Below are positions 11,279-23,371 of a stretch of DNA of 64,000 nt, in pieces. Source of the stretch: Rhodoligotrophos appendicifer (lineage in GTDB: Bacteria; Pseudomonadota; Alphaproteobacteria; Rhizobiales; Im1); contig NZ_VHKL01000005.1 in NCBI RefSeq assembly GCF_007474605.1, positions 414,874-478,873 on the forward strand, written 5' to 3'. How positions within the stretch are numbered: position 1 is the first letter of the stretch; each line of letters opens with the position of its first letter. The notes under the pieces are model-generated. The model worked only from the letters and a program-made list of their open reading frames with translations, made no database searches and was not told the DNA's origin. A program made the translations under genes and the position numbers.

Positions 11279-13678
11279 ATGAAAGCGCGAGCGGTCCATC
11301 CTTCGATATGTCTGCTGAGATGGTTGATGGCCTTCATGGCCATCACGATGGTTTTGGCTGCCCCTGTCTTGGCGCAGGATGCCGTGCTGGAGCGCGTGCA
11401 GCGCCAGGTTCAGCCGCTGACGCAGGAAATCGAACAGCTGAAGCAACAGCTGGCGCGGCCGGACATCAGCACCGGCGACCTGAATTCCACCAGGGCCAGG
11501 ATCGAGACCATCCGCACGGACACCCTGCGGATGAGCGAGCAGTTGCAGCCTCTCCTGAACGCGGCAAATCAGAGCCTCGATCAATTGGGGCCCTTGCCCG
11601 AGGGGGAGGTGCAGGAAGCGCCCAGCGTCGCGGAGCAGCGCAAGCAGTTGACGGCGCGACGGGATGCCATTCGTTCGGTGCAGGCGCAGTTGGACCTGTT
11701 GCGGGTGAGTAGCCAGCAGCTCTCCGAGCAGGCCTCGGAAATCCAGCACAGCCGTTTCTTCCAGAAGGTCTTCATCACCGATCGATCGGTGATGGATCCG
11801 CGCCTCTGGCTTGAGGGACTGAACACTGTCGACCCCTTCGTCACGCGGTTCCTGACGGTCTTCAACAACTGGTGGAGCAGGTTGGTCGGCTCCCTCACCG
11901 GCTTCTCGCTCATCCTTCTGTTGGGTGAGCTCGCTGCGGCGATCGCGGCCGCCGTGGTGACCAGACGGGCCTTGAAGTGGCTGCTGCAGCCGCGACGCAA
12001 CAAGCCCAACCCTACCGATCTGGAACGCTTGTGGAACGTTCCGGCGAGGGTGATCGTCGTCTCGGCCTCGATCCTGGTAGGCATCCTGCTCATCTACTTC
12101 GCACTGTCCACCACCATTGAGACCAGCCAGCAGGCGACTCGCATCTACTGGACCCTCGCTCTGTCCTTTGCCTTCATGGCGGGAGGGCGTGCTTTCGTGC
12201 GCGCGATGCTCTCGCCGCGGAACGGCACATGGCGGGTTGTTGAACTGTCCGATGGGATGGCCCATCGGCTGTGCCAGCTGCTCGAATTGCTGATCATCCT
12301 GCACATGACCGACGCAGCGCTGCGCCGGCTGACGGAAATTCTCTTCATTCCTGTGCAGTTTTCCATCGCTCAGAGTGCCGTAAACTCGATCCTGACGGCT
12401 GTGCTGCTTGTCTTCATTCTGTTGACGGCGCGCCGTCCCGAAGATCCGGCCGAGGATCACGCGCCCTCGAGCGTCCAAGGGCGATTCGGGTGGTTTGCCA
12501 ATCTCTCGCTGCTCTATTGGGCCCTCGTCGGCATCATCTGCGGCGCCCTTCTCCTCGGTTTTATTGCCCTGGCCCAATATGTCAGCCAGCAAATCGTGGT
12601 GCTGACGGGCCTGGTCGTCATCCTCATGCTGATCCGGTATCTTGCGGATCAACTTGTTTCCCACGGCTTGAAGCCCCACAGCCTCGTGGGCCGCTTCCTT
12701 CGGAGCGCTTTGTCGCTGAGCAATCGCGGGGTAGATCGCTTCGGCGTCATCATCACCACCCTGGTGGATTTCGGCCTCGTCTTCGTTGGCCTGCCGCTTG
12801 TCATCCTCCAGACCGCCGTCACCTGGGTCGACATCACCAGCTGGATGAACACGGCCTTTTTCGGCTTTCGCCTCGGCGGCCTCACGATCTCGCTCTACAC
12901 CGTCGTGGCGGCGGCGGCGGCCTTCGTCATCGGCTTCCTCCTCACCAAGCTCTTCACCCGGTGGCTCGATGCGCGCGTCCTGTCCCGCACCCAGCTCAAC
13001 AAGGGCGTGCGGGACAGCATTCGCACCGGTGTCGGCTATCTCGGCCTCATCCTGGCGGCCCTCTTCGCCCTGACCTATGCCGGGCTGAATTTCGACAATC
13101 TGGCCATCGTTGCGGGTGCTCTCGGTGTCGGTATCGGTTTCGGTCTGCAGAGTATCGTCAACAATTTTGTCTCAGGCCTGATCCTTCTCGCCGAACGGCC
13201 GATCAAGGTCGGAGACCTGATCAAGGTCTCAGGCGGCCAGGGGATCGTGAAGCGGATCAATGTGCGCTCGACGGAGATCGAGACGGGAGAGAAGTCCTCC
13301 ATCATCGTGCCGAACTCCAGCCTGATCACCGAATCGGTCCAGAACTGGACGCACTCCGACACCATGGGCCGGATCGCCATTGCGGTGCGGGCCGATCCCG
13401 CCGTGGACCCCGAGACGGTGATCAAGCTTCTGGTCTCTGCAGCTCAGAAGCATGACAAGGTCTTGCCGTTCCCTGCGCCCATGGCCCTGTTCCAGAATTT
13501 CGGCGCGACGGCCAACGAGTACGAGCTTTACGGCTATGTCGCCGACGTGCTCACGGTGGGCGGTGTGGCCAGCGATGTGAGGATCGCCATTGCCAGGCTC
13601 TTTGAGGAGAACAAGATAGGGATGCCCTTCGGGCCCCAGGAGCTTAAGATGGTCGGCGACGGCAAGCCGCCGGTGTGA
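11279..13678 (+). CDS. large mechanosensitive ion channel, MscS family with DUF3772-type periplasmic domain
   Basis: This 799-residue protein has a signal sequence (LMAFMAITMVLAAPVLA), a helical periplasmic domain up to about residue 200 resembling DUF3772, about eight hydrophobic segments, and a C-terminal MscS core: the pore helix and beta domain run through GALGVGIGFGLQSIVNNFVS, ERPIKVGDLI and IIVPNSSLI. It would gate in response to membrane tension during hypo-osmotic shock. The ATG at 11279 is preferred because AGGG lies a few bases before it; a GTG at 11252 is also in frame. It sits between pyrG and kdsA, which are neighbours in many related genomes. Confidence 0.9.
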   Translation: MKARAVHPSICLLRWLMAFMAITMVLAAPVLAQDAVLERVQRQVQPLTQEIEQLKQQLARPDISTGDLNSTRARIETIRTDTLRMSEQLQPLLNAANQSLDQLGPLPEGEVQEAPSVAEQRKQLTARRDAIRSVQAQLDLLRVSSQQLSEQASEIQHSRFFQKVFITDRSVMDPRLWLEGLNTVDPFVTRFLTVFNNWWSRLVGSLTGFSLILLLGELAAAIAAAVVTRRALKWLLQPRRNKPNPTDLERLWNVPARVIVVSASILVGILLIYFALSTTIETSQQATRIYWTLALSFAFMAGGRAFVRAMLSPRNGTWRVVELSDGMAHRLCQLLELLIILHMTDAALRRLTEILFIPVQFSIAQSAVNSILTAVLLVFILLTARRPEDPAEDHAPSSVQGRFGWFANLSLLYWALVGIICGALLLGFIALAQYVSQQIVVLTGLVVILMLIRYLADQLVSHGLKPHSLVGRFLRSALSLSNRGVDRFGVIITTLVDFGLVFVGLPLVILQTAVTWVDITSWMNTAFFGFRLGGLTISLYTVVAAAAAFVIGFLLTKLFTRWLDARVLSRTQLNKGVRDSIRTGVGYLGLILAALFALTYAGLNFDNLAIVAGALGVGIGFGLQSIVNNFVSGLILLAERPIKVGDLIKVSGGQGIVKRINVRSTEIETGEKSSIIVPNSSLITESVQNWTHSDTMGRIAIAVRADPAVDPETVIKLLVSAAQKHDKVLPFPAPMALFQNFGATANEYELYGYVADVLTVGGVASDVRIAIARLFEENKIGMPFGPQELKMVGDGKPPV

Positions 13679-13694
13679 TGCGAAAGGTTCGATC

Positions 13695-14567
13695 ATGAAG
13701 GGTATCGACCATCTGGTGCTCTGCGCCGATGATCTCGACATGGCCACGGCCCGGTACAAGTCCATGGGGTTCACGGTGATGCCGCGGGCCGTCCATCCCT
13801 TCGGCACCATGAACAATCTTGTCCAGTTCGACGGCTCCTTTCTGGAGCTCGTCGCCCTCAACGATCGCTCCATCATCCCCGAGCATGGCGAGCGTTTCTT
13901 CAGCTTCGCCGCCTTCAACCGGGATTATCTCGAGGAGGGCGAGGGCTTTTCCATGCTCGTCCTCGATTCGGACGATGCCCGCGCCGATCAGCAGCGCTTT
14001 ACCGAGACCGGCATCTCCCGCTTCGACCCCTTCGATTTCAAGCGCCTGGCCACACTTCCCGACGGCGAGCAGGTGACGGTGGGATTCTCCCTGGCCTTCG
14101 CGACACATCAGGCGATGGAGCGTGCGGCCTTCTTCGTCTGTCAGCAGCAGGCCCCGCAACATTTCTGGAAGCGCGACTATCAGATCCATTCCAATGGCGC
14201 GCTGGGTTTGGGCGATGTGCTGATGCTAAGCGACGAACCGCAGCGCTATGCGCCGTTCATGTCGGCCTTTACCGGGGTCGAGCCGCAAGTCACCGCGCCC
14301 GACGACATCTGCTTTCCCCTGCAGCGGGGCGGGGTCCGCATGCTCACTCCGGAAGCCTGGGACGTCCATTTCCCGGCAGCCTTTGCCCCGGACCTGGCCC
14401 GGGGCCCGTGCTTTGCCGGCTACACGGTGCTCGTCCGCGATCTCGCCCAGGCGACCGAATCCCTCGATGACGGCCATATCGCCTATCTGCGTGACGGCGA
14501 GCATCTCATCGTGGCCCCCGACGATGCCTTCAACACCATGATCCTGTTCCAGGCCCGGCGCCCATGA
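13695..14567 (+). CDS. VOC/glyoxalase-like domain protein (Glyoxalase_3 type)
   Basis: The 290 residues open with [21 protein letters not shown], the typical first strand of vicinal-oxygen-chelate proteins, and a second related half starts near residue 150. Members of this glyoxalase-like group are metalloproteins or binding proteins without an agreed substrate, and I cannot assign one. The stop overlaps the kdsA start by four bases (ATGA), so it is translationally coupled to LPS-core (KDO) synthesis. Whether that reflects function or only operon economy is unknown. Confidence 0.85.
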   Translation: MKGIDHLVLCADDLDMATARYKSMGFTVMPRAVHPFGTMNNLVQFDGSFLELVALNDRSIIPEHGERFFSFAAFNRDYLEEGEGFSMLVLDSDDARADQQRFTETGISRFDPFDFKRLATLPDGEQVTVGFSLAFATHQAMERAAFFVCQQQAPQHFWKRDYQIHSNGALGLGDVLMLSDEPQRYAPFMSAFTGVEPQVTAPDDICFPLQRGGVRMLTPEAWDVHFPAAFAPDLARGPCFAGYTVLVRDLAQATESLDDGHIAYLRDGEHLIVAPDDAFNTMILFQARRP

Positions 14568-15409
14568 TCAACGCGACCGTCAACATCGGCGCCGTCCCCT
14601 TCGGCAATGACCGGCCCCTCGCGCTGATCGCGGGACCCTGTCAGCTCGAATCGCGCCAGCACGCCTTCGACATCGCCGGCGCCCTGAAGGACATCACCGG
14701 CCGCCTGGGGCTCGGGCTCGTCTACAAGACCTCCTTCGACAAGGCCAACCGCACCAGCCTTTCCGGCAAGCGCGGCCTGGGCCTTGCAGCCGCCTTGCCG
14801 GTCTTCCAGGACATCCGCCGCGAGCTCGCTCTGCCGGTCCTCACCGACGTGCACGAGATCTCTCAATGCGCCGAGGTGGCCGAAGCCGTCGACGTCCTGC
14901 AGATCCCGGCCTTTCTCTGCCGCCAGACCGATTTGCTGATCGCTGCGGCTGCCACCGGCAAGCCGGTCAATGTGAAGAAGGGCCAGTTCCTCGCGCCCTG
15001 GGACATGCAGAACGTGGTCGCCAAGCTCGAGGGCGCCGGGGCCTCCGACATCCTGGTGACGGAGCGCGGCGCCTCCTTCGGCTACAACACCCTCGTCTCC
15101 GACATGCGCGCTTTGCCGATCATGGCCCGCTTCGGCGCGCCCGTGATCTTCGACGCGAGCCATTCGGTGCAGCAGCCGGGCGGCCTCGGCGGTTCCTCGG
15201 GCGGTGATCGCGACTTTGTGCCCGTCCTCGCCCGCGCAGCCGTGGCCGTGGGTGTCGCCGGCATCTTCATCGAGACCCATCAGGATCCCGACCGCGCCCC
15301 CTCCGACGGCCCCAACATGGTTCCCCTGAAGGACATGGAGGCCTTGCTCGCCCGCCTCATGGCCTTTGATCGGCTGGCCAAGGATCAAGCCCCCGGCACG
15401 TCCAGATAA
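14564..15409 (+). CDS. kdsA: 3-deoxy-8-phosphooctulonate synthase (KDO-8-P synthase)
   Basis: KdsA condenses arabinose-5-phosphate with phosphoenolpyruvate to KDO-8-phosphate for lipopolysaccharide core. The 281 residues include [56 protein letters not shown] and [12 protein letters not shown]. The motifs and length are standard. In related Alphaproteobacteria pyrG-kdsA is usually followed by eno; here the next gene is serS, and eno lies 42 kb away, next to tatC. Confidence 0.97.
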   Translation: MINATVNIGAVPFGNDRPLALIAGPCQLESRQHAFDIAGALKDITGRLGLGLVYKTSFDKANRTSLSGKRGLGLAAALPVFQDIRRELALPVLTDVHEISQCAEVAEAVDVLQIPAFLCRQTDLLIAAAATGKPVNVKKGQFLAPWDMQNVVAKLEGAGASDILVTERGASFGYNTLVSDMRALPIMARFGAPVIFDASHSVQQPGGLGGSSGGDRDFVPVLARAAVAVGVAGIFIETHQDPDRAPSDGPNMVPLKDMEALLARLMAFDRLAKDQAPGTSR

Positions 15410-17609
<2,200 letters not shown>

Positions 17610-17670
17610 ATGTGACCGGTTGCACGGCGAGCGTATGATCTCTCGGGTGGCGCTCTGACAAGGCAACAAC

Positions 17671-18381
17671 ATGCCGAAGCACAACGAACATGGCCGCACG
17701 CCGGTCCCGCCGGAGCCGAACTCCAAAGGGGTGCAGCCGAAGCCGGGCGATTACGCGAAGATTCAGCTGATCATGAGCCTGCGCAATCAGGGCATCCGCA
17801 ATACGGCTGTCCTCGACGCCATTGAGCGCGTGCCCAGGGAGCTCTTCATCGAGGCGCCCTTCGGCGAACAGGCCTATGCCGATCAGTCACTGCCCATCGC
17901 CTGCGGTCAGACGATTTCTCAGCCCTTCATCGTCGCCTTCATGACCGAGAAGCTTGAGGTCACCGATCGCATGAAGGTCCTCGAGATCGGGACGGGCTCT
18001 GGCTATCAGACGGCGGTGCTCGCTCATCTCTGCCGTCGTGTTTACACAATTGAGCGGTATCGCCTTCTCCTGAGAGCCGCGGAAGAGCGGTTGGCGAAGC
18101 TGAAGCTGACCAATGTGACGTCTGTTTCTGGCGATGGGACTAAGGGGTGGAAGAGCCAGGCCCCGTTCGATCGAATATTGGTGACGGCCGCTGCCGCATC
18201 CGTGCCGGAGGCCTTGATTGATCAGTTGCGGGTCGGCGGAATCATGATCATTCCGGTCGAAACCTCGCCCGGTCGCCAGGAGCTCCAGCGGATCATTCGC
18301 ACGGAGCGGGGCTATGATCGCCAGTCGTTGTTGCCGGTGAGGTTTGTACCTCTGGTTGCAGGATTGCCCAAGGAAGGGTGA
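17671..18381 (+). CDS. pcm: protein-L-isoaspartate O-methyltransferase
   Basis: Pcm repairs isoaspartyl residues in aged proteins by methylating them with S-adenosylmethionine. The 236 residues contain the substrate-binding stretch YADQSLPIACGQTISQP and the SAM-binding motif VLEIGTGSGYQTAVLA, followed by VYTIERY. It is about 20 residues longer at the N-terminus than the E. coli protein. It lies 61 bases after surE and very likely belongs to the same transcript. AAGG about eight bases before the ATG supports the start. Confidence 0.96.
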   Translation: MPKHNEHGRTPVPPEPNSKGVQPKPGDYAKIQLIMSLRNQGIRNTAVLDAIERVPRELFIEAPFGEQAYADQSLPIACGQTISQPFIVAFMTEKLEVTDRMKVLEIGTGSGYQTAVLAHLCRRVYTIERYRLLLRAAEERLAKLKLTNVTSVSGDGTKGWKSQAPFDRILVTAAAASVPEALIDQLRVGGIMIIPVETSPGRQELQRIIRTERGYDRQSLLPVRFVPLVAGLPKEG

Positions 18382-18524
18382 TTTCCAATGCAGGAAATCA
18401 AGATCCTTGAGGACTGGCTCAGGGCGCGGTGTTCAATGTTTAAGGCCGCCGCAACCTTAAGTGTCTTTTAACTTAACTCATTCACTATGTTGCTCGATTG
18501 GTTCAGTTGCGGGAGTTCAGATTA

Positions 18525-19850
18525 ATGCGTTGCTCCACCATTAGCCCCTTGCGGGCAAGGCGCGTTGCACGGCTTGCAGGCGCGGTGGCGCTGGCCGGCC
18601 TCTCGGCGGCATGCAGCGCGGATATGAGCCGCTTCGGTCCGGCCACCACGGGATCGACGGGTGGCTATGCGACCTCGGCCGCGCCGGTGAGTTCGGCGCC
18701 GACTGATGCGGTACAGACGTCTCAGGTCCCTCCGGCCGGTGGGGGCGCCTATTCCACGGGCGCCTATCAGGGTGGCGGCGCTTACCAGCCGCCGTCCGGC
18801 TACGCATCCGCTCCAGCCTCGGCCCCGGTTCCCACCAACACCTACGCCGCCACCAGCGGCGGCGGCAATCAGATCACCGTCCGCTCCGGCCAGACCCTGT
18901 ATGCCGTCGCTCGCGAGAATGGCGTCTCCGTTAACCAGATCGTCGCAGCCAACGGCCTGACACCGCCTTACGAGGTGCGCGCCGGTCAGATCTTGCGGCT
19001 GCCGGGTGGGGCCAGCGCAGCGGCGGGAGGCAATGGCAGTGTCTCCGGCGTGCGGAACGCGAGTGCCTCCGCTCCTCTGAGCGCGGGCGGCAGCCATACG
19101 GCCAAGTCGGGAGAAACTCTCTACAGCCTTGGCCGCGCCTATAATGTCTCGCCCATGGCCATTGCTGATCTCAACGGGTACACCACCTCCTATCAGCTGC
19201 GGGTCGGCGAGACGGTGAAGATCCCCAACGGCGCCTCCGCCATGACCGAAAACGGCCGCAGCCAATCGACGGCCGCGGGCACCAAGGTGGCATCCCTTGG
19301 ACCCACCAGCATGGCAGCCGCACCCGGTCCCTCTACTCTGGGAACATTGAAGACCGATGGTTCCGGCGCTGTCAGCGGGAATGCGCTGCCACAGCAGGTG
19401 CCCTCGGCGTCTCCGGCGCAATCGGCATCGCTCCCGGCGCCCGAGACGCGCAGCGCGGCGAGCTTCCGCTGGCCGGTGAAGGGTCGCATCATCTCCAAAT
19501 ATGGCGATAAGCCGAACGGCTCCCGCAATGACGGCATCAATATTGCGGTTCCGGAAGGCACCAGCGTCAGGGCTTCCGAGAACGGCGTCGTCGCGTATTC
19601 GGGGAGCGAGTTGAAGGGCTTCGGCAATCTGGTTCTGATCCGCCACGAGGGCGGCTGGGTTACGGCCTACGCCCACAACAAGGAACTGCTCGTGAAGCGT
19701 GGCGAGCAGGTCAAGCGCGGTGACATCATTGCCAAGGCCGGCGCGACCGGGTCCGTGACCAGTCCGCAGGTCCATTTCGAAATCCGCAAAGGGGCTCAGG
19801 CCGTTGACCCCATGGGCCATCTCGGCTCGACCTATCTGGCGAGCGACTAA
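18525..19850 (+). CDS. NlpD/DipM-like lipoprotein: two LysM repeats and a degenerate LytM (M23) domain
   Basis: A lipoprotein signal with lipobox LSAAC ends near residue 31. A Gly/Ser/Pro linker follows, then LysM1 (about 117-160, ITVRSGQTLYAVAREN), LysM2 (about 193-235, HTAKSGETLYSLGRAY) and a C-terminal LytM fold (about 315-440). Metal-binding residues are lost: HxxxD is RNDGIN and HxH is QVH, as in E. coli NlpD and EnvC. It is therefore probably a non-enzymatic activator of cell-wall amidases at division. The start has GGGAG nine bases upstream. The location after surE-pcm matches nlpD in enterobacteria. Confidence 0.88.
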   Translation: MRCSTISPLRARRVARLAGAVALAGLSAACSADMSRFGPATTGSTGGYATSAAPVSSAPTDAVQTSQVPPAGGGAYSTGAYQGGGAYQPPSGYASAPASAPVPTNTYAATSGGGNQITVRSGQTLYAVARENGVSVNQIVAANGLTPPYEVRAGQILRLPGGASAAAGGNGSVSGVRNASASAPLSAGGSHTAKSGETLYSLGRAYNVSPMAIADLNGYTTSYQLRVGETVKIPNGASAMTENGRSQSTAAGTKVASLGPTSMAAAPGPSTLGTLKTDGSGAVSGNALPQQVPSASPAQSASLPAPETRSAASFRWPVKGRIISKYGDKPNGSRNDGINIAVPEGTSVRASENGVVAYSGSELKGFGNLVLIRHEGGWVTAYAHNKELLVKRGEQVKRGDIIAKAGATGSVTSPQVHFEIRKGAQAVDPMGHLGSTYLASD

Positions 19851-19853
19851 GAC

Positions 19854-20516
19854 ATGCTGACGGTCTGGGGCCGAGCCAATTCGATCAATGTCCAGAAGGT
19901 CATGTGGACCATTGGTGAGCTCGGTCTCGAGCATGAGCGAATTCCAACCGGAGGTTCGTTCAAGGGCACTGACCGTCCTGAATATCGGGCGATGAATCCT
20001 GGGGGATTGGTTCCGACCATCAAGGATGGTGAGACGATCCTCTGGGAATCCAATGCGATCGTCCGCTATCTTGCGTCCCGCTATGGCGGAGAGCCCCTCT
20101 GGCCCCTTGACCCCGCAAAGCGTGCCGACGCCGACCGCTGGATGGACTGGAGCCTGTCGGAGGTCAGTCCGAGTCTGACACCGGTCTTCTTCGCGACGGT
20201 GCGCAAGCCGAAGGCGCAGCATGATGCGGCAGCGATCGCCCAGGCCGCCGAGCGGCTGCATCCGGTCTTCCGGCGCATCGACGACGTGCTCGGACGGAGC
20301 GAATTCATCGCGGGCCCGGCGCTGACCATGGGCGATATCGCCATTGGCGCCTATGTCGCCCGCTATGTGCGGATGCCCATCGAACGGCCCGCTTTGGCCA
20401 ATGTCCAACGCTATATGGACGTCTTGTCCTCTCGGCCGGCCTTTGCGAAGCACATCCTCATTCCCTTCGGCACCTGCGCTGAGGAATGGGATGCCAATGA
20501 GCGCAAATTCGGCTAG
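19854..20516 (+). CDS. glutathione S-transferase family protein
   Basis: The 220 residues have the thioredoxin-like N-terminal GST domain (LTVWGRANSINVQKVMWTIG, then NPGGLVPTIKDG and ESNAIVRYLA, the gamma-glutamyl binding part) and an all-helical C-terminal half. Ser10 in RANSINV is a possible catalytic serine, but theta and beta classes differ and the substrate is unknown. It starts three bases after the nlpD-like gene, so it is the last gene of the serS run. Its stop overlaps the convergent copper amine oxidase stop within the palindrome CTAG. Confidence 0.9.
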   Translation: MLTVWGRANSINVQKVMWTIGELGLEHERIPTGGSFKGTDRPEYRAMNPGGLVPTIKDGETILWESNAIVRYLASRYGGEPLWPLDPAKRADADRWMDWSLSEVSPSLTPVFFATVRKPKAQHDAAAIAQAAERLHPVFRRIDDVLGRSEFIAGPALTMGDIAIGAYVARYVRMPIERPALANVQRYMDVLSSRPAFAKHILIPFGTCAEEWDANERKFG

Positions 20517-22486
20517 TTCGCGAAAACCGGCGGCAGGCTCGCTGAGGGGTCCCTGTCGAAGAACCCATAGGGTCGCAGGACGAAGCCATGCCACATGGTG
20601 GGCAGGATCGGCCAGTCCTCGGGCCGCGTCACATGCCGGAAGCCCACCGTGTACCAGAACACGAGATCCTGATTTTCGATCGGCTCCGGCGGGGTGACGA
20701 AGCGCGGCAGTCCGTCGTCGAGGGTGACCAGCGGAAAGTCGCCGACGGGGTAAAGTTCTGAAGGATTGGCCCGGCTCACCCACAGGGTTGAGGCGGAGAA
20801 TGCCGCCCGCCTCTGGGCGGGATCATCGGCCTTCAGCATCGACGTGGCGGTGCCGTGTTCCGGCATGATTTCGTAGCCGGGGGCATAGCCGAGCGCCGTC
20901 CGCCGATCCGGATTGATGACCCGCCAGATCTCCCCGGCCGCTCCGTGATGCGAGCCCGAAACCGGCCCCTCTTCTCTGATGATTTCGGGCTGCAACCGCC
21001 AGAGGCTGCCACGCACATTCTCTGCGGGCAGCTGTTCCGGGACGAACCGCTCGGCGACGAGCGTGTTCTGCGGCCCGTCAATGTCGAGATCCAGCCGGAA
21101 GGCGAAATAATGATCGTGATAGGGAGCGACCGTGCGCGGGGCGACGAGAGCGCCATAGCGCGTCTCCTCAGCTGCTGTGGGGGAGGCGAGGCTGTCTGCC
21201 GTCACCGTCTTGACGGCATCGATGCCGGTTGCGCCCACCCGCGTGGTGATCGCCCCCCGGGAGGAGAAGACATAGTCGACGATGTAGTCGTAATTGCCGA
21301 TGGTGGGGATGGTGCGCACCACCAGTTCCACCTCCGCGCGGGCATCGGTGGTCCCGTTCTCCGCCGAAAAATGGCGCCAGGCCGGTGAGCCTGTGGCGCG
21401 CTCGAAGATGCACAGGGCGCTGTCGGCCTTGAACATGCCGCCTTGGTCGCTGGGCATCAGGAGATCGAGATAAAAGGAGTCTGTGGGACAGTCCTTGCCT
21501 TCCGCCAGCGTCGACACGAGATAGCCCAGCCCCAATTCCCCGGCGTCGAGATAATTGCGCGTGTTCCAGCCCAGGGCGGGATCCATATAGGGCACGAACA
21601 GCTCGGCCAGAGCCATCTGATAGGCGACGAGCCGCTTCTTCTGTTGGTCCTGGAATCGCACCAGGGATACAACCAGCCCGCTTCGCCGGTCGGCACGGAG
21701 ATGAAACGACCAGTTCTGCCATTCCACTTCATAGGCCCCGCTCACGCGAATATTCGTGCCCGAAGGCGAGGCGTTGATCACCGGCTTCTGAGCGGGCAGG
21801 GGGGACGGCGCCGGAACGGGGCCTTCGGCGGCGGGCCGGATGACCGGCGCTTCGACCTTGACGTCGATCACGGCGCCGGTATCGGCATCGACGATCCCGA
21901 GAATGCCCTCGATGGAGCGGCTCACCTGGGGGCGGGGCTCCGTGCTGTCCTCATAGCAGGACACGCGCAGGATCCGGCGCGCCCCATAGGGCTCCTTCGG
22001 AAAGGCGCCCGGCGGCATCGGCGTGCAGCTGATCCCGGAGAGATCCTGATATCCCGCCTTGCGCATGGCGGCCTGCCAGCGCGCATCGGCCATGAGCTGG
22101 TCCCCGGCCGCCGCCCATTCATGCTGCATGATCGACGGCTGCGCGTCGGCCACGACCTCCCGCGAGACGATGGTACCGGCCCTGAGATCGACGACGATCC
22201 TGGTGGTCTCGGCCGATTTCCGGGTGACGACGAGCGCGCGTCTGGAGAAGGCCTGCCCCGGCGTCCAGGCCAGGACCTCCCCCTTGGGCGGCTCCAGCAG
22301 CGTCATGGTGGGGAACATTGTCTGCCCATCGGCGAGGCCGGCACCCTTCACAATGGCCACCGTCCGCTCGATCTCGGCGAAGCTCAGGCCATCCAGGGGA
22401 TGTGGGGCCGCCGTCTCCTGTGCGCCCGCGGGGGCAAGCGACAGCACGAGCAGCAACGCGGCGAAGAGGGGGGAGATCAGGCGCAT
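20513..22486 (-). CDS. secreted copper-containing primary amine oxidase
   Basis: Copper amine oxidases convert primary amines to aldehydes, ammonia and hydrogen peroxide using a self-made topaquinone cofactor. From the Met of MRLISPLFAALLLVLS the protein is 657 residues with a cleavable signal ending near APAGAQ. The topaquinone precursor is the Tyr of TIGNYDYIVDY; copper ligands are the HDH of YHDHYFAFRLDLD and the later His of VGFRHVTRPEDWP. The upstream in-frame start at 22540 is rejected because it lies within a terminator hairpin. Periplasmic location is predicted; tyramine and phenylethylamine are typical substrates for the family, but none is shown here. Confidence 0.9.
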   Translation of the reverse strand: MRLISPLFAALLLVLSLAPAGAQETAAPHPLDGLSFAEIERTVAIVKGAGLADGQTMFPTMTLLEPPKGEVLAWTPGQAFSRRALVVTRKSAETTRIVVDLRAGTIVSREVVADAQPSIMQHEWAAAGDQLMADARWQAAMRKAGYQDLSGISCTPMPPGAFPKEPYGARRILRVSCYEDSTEPRPQVSRSIEGILGIVDADTGAVIDVKVEAPVIRPAAEGPVPAPSPLPAQKPVINASPSGTNIRVSGAYEVEWQNWSFHLRADRRSGLVVSLVRFQDQQKKRLVAYQMALAELFVPYMDPALGWNTRNYLDAGELGLGYLVSTLAEGKDCPTDSFYLDLLMPSDQGGMFKADSALCIFERATGSPAWRHFSAENGTTDARAEVELVVRTIPTIGNYDYIVDYVFSSRGAITTRVGATGIDAVKTVTADSLASPTAAEETRYGALVAPRTVAPYHDHYFAFRLDLDIDGPQNTLVAERFVPEQLPAENVRGSLWRLQPEIIREEGPVSGSHHGAAGEIWRVINPDRRTALGYAPGYEIMPEHGTATSMLKADDPAQRRAAFSASTLWVSRANPSELYPVGDFPLVTLDDGLPRFVTPPEPIENQDLVFWYTVGFRHVTRPEDWPILPTMWHGFVLRPYGFFDRDPSASLPPVFAN

Positions 22487-22523
22487 GACAGCTGGATAGA
22501 GGCAGTCCGACCTCGCCCACAAG

Positions 22524-22551
22524 AAAAAAGGCGCCCGCAAGGACGCCTTTT
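22524..22551 (-). terminator. rho-independent terminator after the peroxiredoxin gene
   Basis: The stem AAAAGGCG (22526-22533) pairs with CGCCTTTT (22544-22551) around a 10-base loop. Read on the minus strand the hairpin is followed by a run of T, the classical form. It sits 23 bases after the peroxiredoxin stop and separates it from the amine oxidase gene. Confidence 0.8.
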
Positions 22552-22573
22552 CATCAGGGCTGACCCGCCTGTC

Positions 22574-23212
22574 TCAGCCCTTCGGCTGCTCGACCAGCCG
22601 CAGATAGGGACGCAGCGCCTTCCAGCCTTGCGGGAACTTCTTCTTGGCATCCTCGTCGCTCACCGACGGCACGATGATCACGTCGTCGCCATTCGCCCAG
22701 TTGACCGGGGTCGCGACCTGATGCTTCGCCGTGAGCTGCAAACTGTCGATCACCCGCAGGATCTCGTCGAAATTGCGGCCCGTGGCGGCCGGATAGGTGA
22801 GGGTGAGCTTGACCTTCTTGTCCGGCCCGATCACGAACACCGAGCGCACCGTCATGGTGTCGCTCGCATTGGGATGGATCATGCCATAGAGGTTGGCGAC
22901 CTTGCGGTCGTGGTCCGCGATCAGGGGGAAGTTCAGCGCATGCCCTTGGGTCTCCTTGATGTCATCGGCCCATTTGTCGTGATTGTCGATGGCGTCCACC
23001 GAGATGCCGATCACCTTGACGCCGCGTCTGTCGAACTCCGGCTTGAGCTTCGCCGTATAGCCGAGCTCCGTGGTGCAGACCGGGGTGAAATTCTTCGGAT
23101 GCGAGAACAGGACCCCCCAGCTATCGCCCAGCCACTGGTGGAACTGGATCTGGCCTTCGGTCGTCTCCGCGGTGAAATCGGGAGCGGTATCGCCCAGCTG
23201 CAATGACATCAT
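22574..23212 (-). CDS. 1-Cys peroxiredoxin (Prx6 type)
   Basis: The protein reduces peroxides with the single peroxidatic Cys46 in FTPVCTTELG; no other cysteine is present in its 212 residues, so it belongs to the 1-Cys Prx6 class, which needs an external thiol or ascorbate for recycling. The long C-terminal arm with TPVNWANGDDVIIVPSV is typical of that class. The start could be Met1 or Met2. It is followed by its own terminator. A peroxidase next to a peroxide-forming amine oxidase is a sensible pairing, though separate transcription is indicated. Confidence 0.94.
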   Translation of the reverse strand: MMSLQLGDTAPDFTAETTEGQIQFHQWLGDSWGVLFSHPKNFTPVCTTELGYTAKLKPEFDRRGVKVIGISVDAIDNHDKWADDIKETQGHALNFPLIADHDRKVANLYGMIHPNASDTMTVRSVFVIGPDKKVKLTLTYPAATGRNFDEILRVIDSLQLTAKHQVATPVNWANGDDVIIVPSVSDEDAKKKFPQGWKALRPYLRLVEQPKG

Positions 23213-23371
23213 CTGGCCTCCATGCCTGTTTGAAAATGGCGCCTCATGCGCCCGGAAATCGCATTCGTTCTTTTATACGAACGTTTGTCCCGGATAAAGA
23301 ACTCTCTTCCCCGGAACGGTTCGGCTATAAGCTGGCTCTGGCCTCCGTGAAAATCCAGACCTGCATCCCCG

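Noticed and set aside
18522..20783. Long minus-strand open frame of 753 codons
   Set aside because: It is antisense to the nlpD-like gene and GST, lacks any domain, and runs over two real genes; a shadow frame.
21443..23206. Plus-strand frame of 587 codons
   Set aside because: Antisense to both the amine oxidase and the peroxiredoxin, with composition typical of GC shadow frames.
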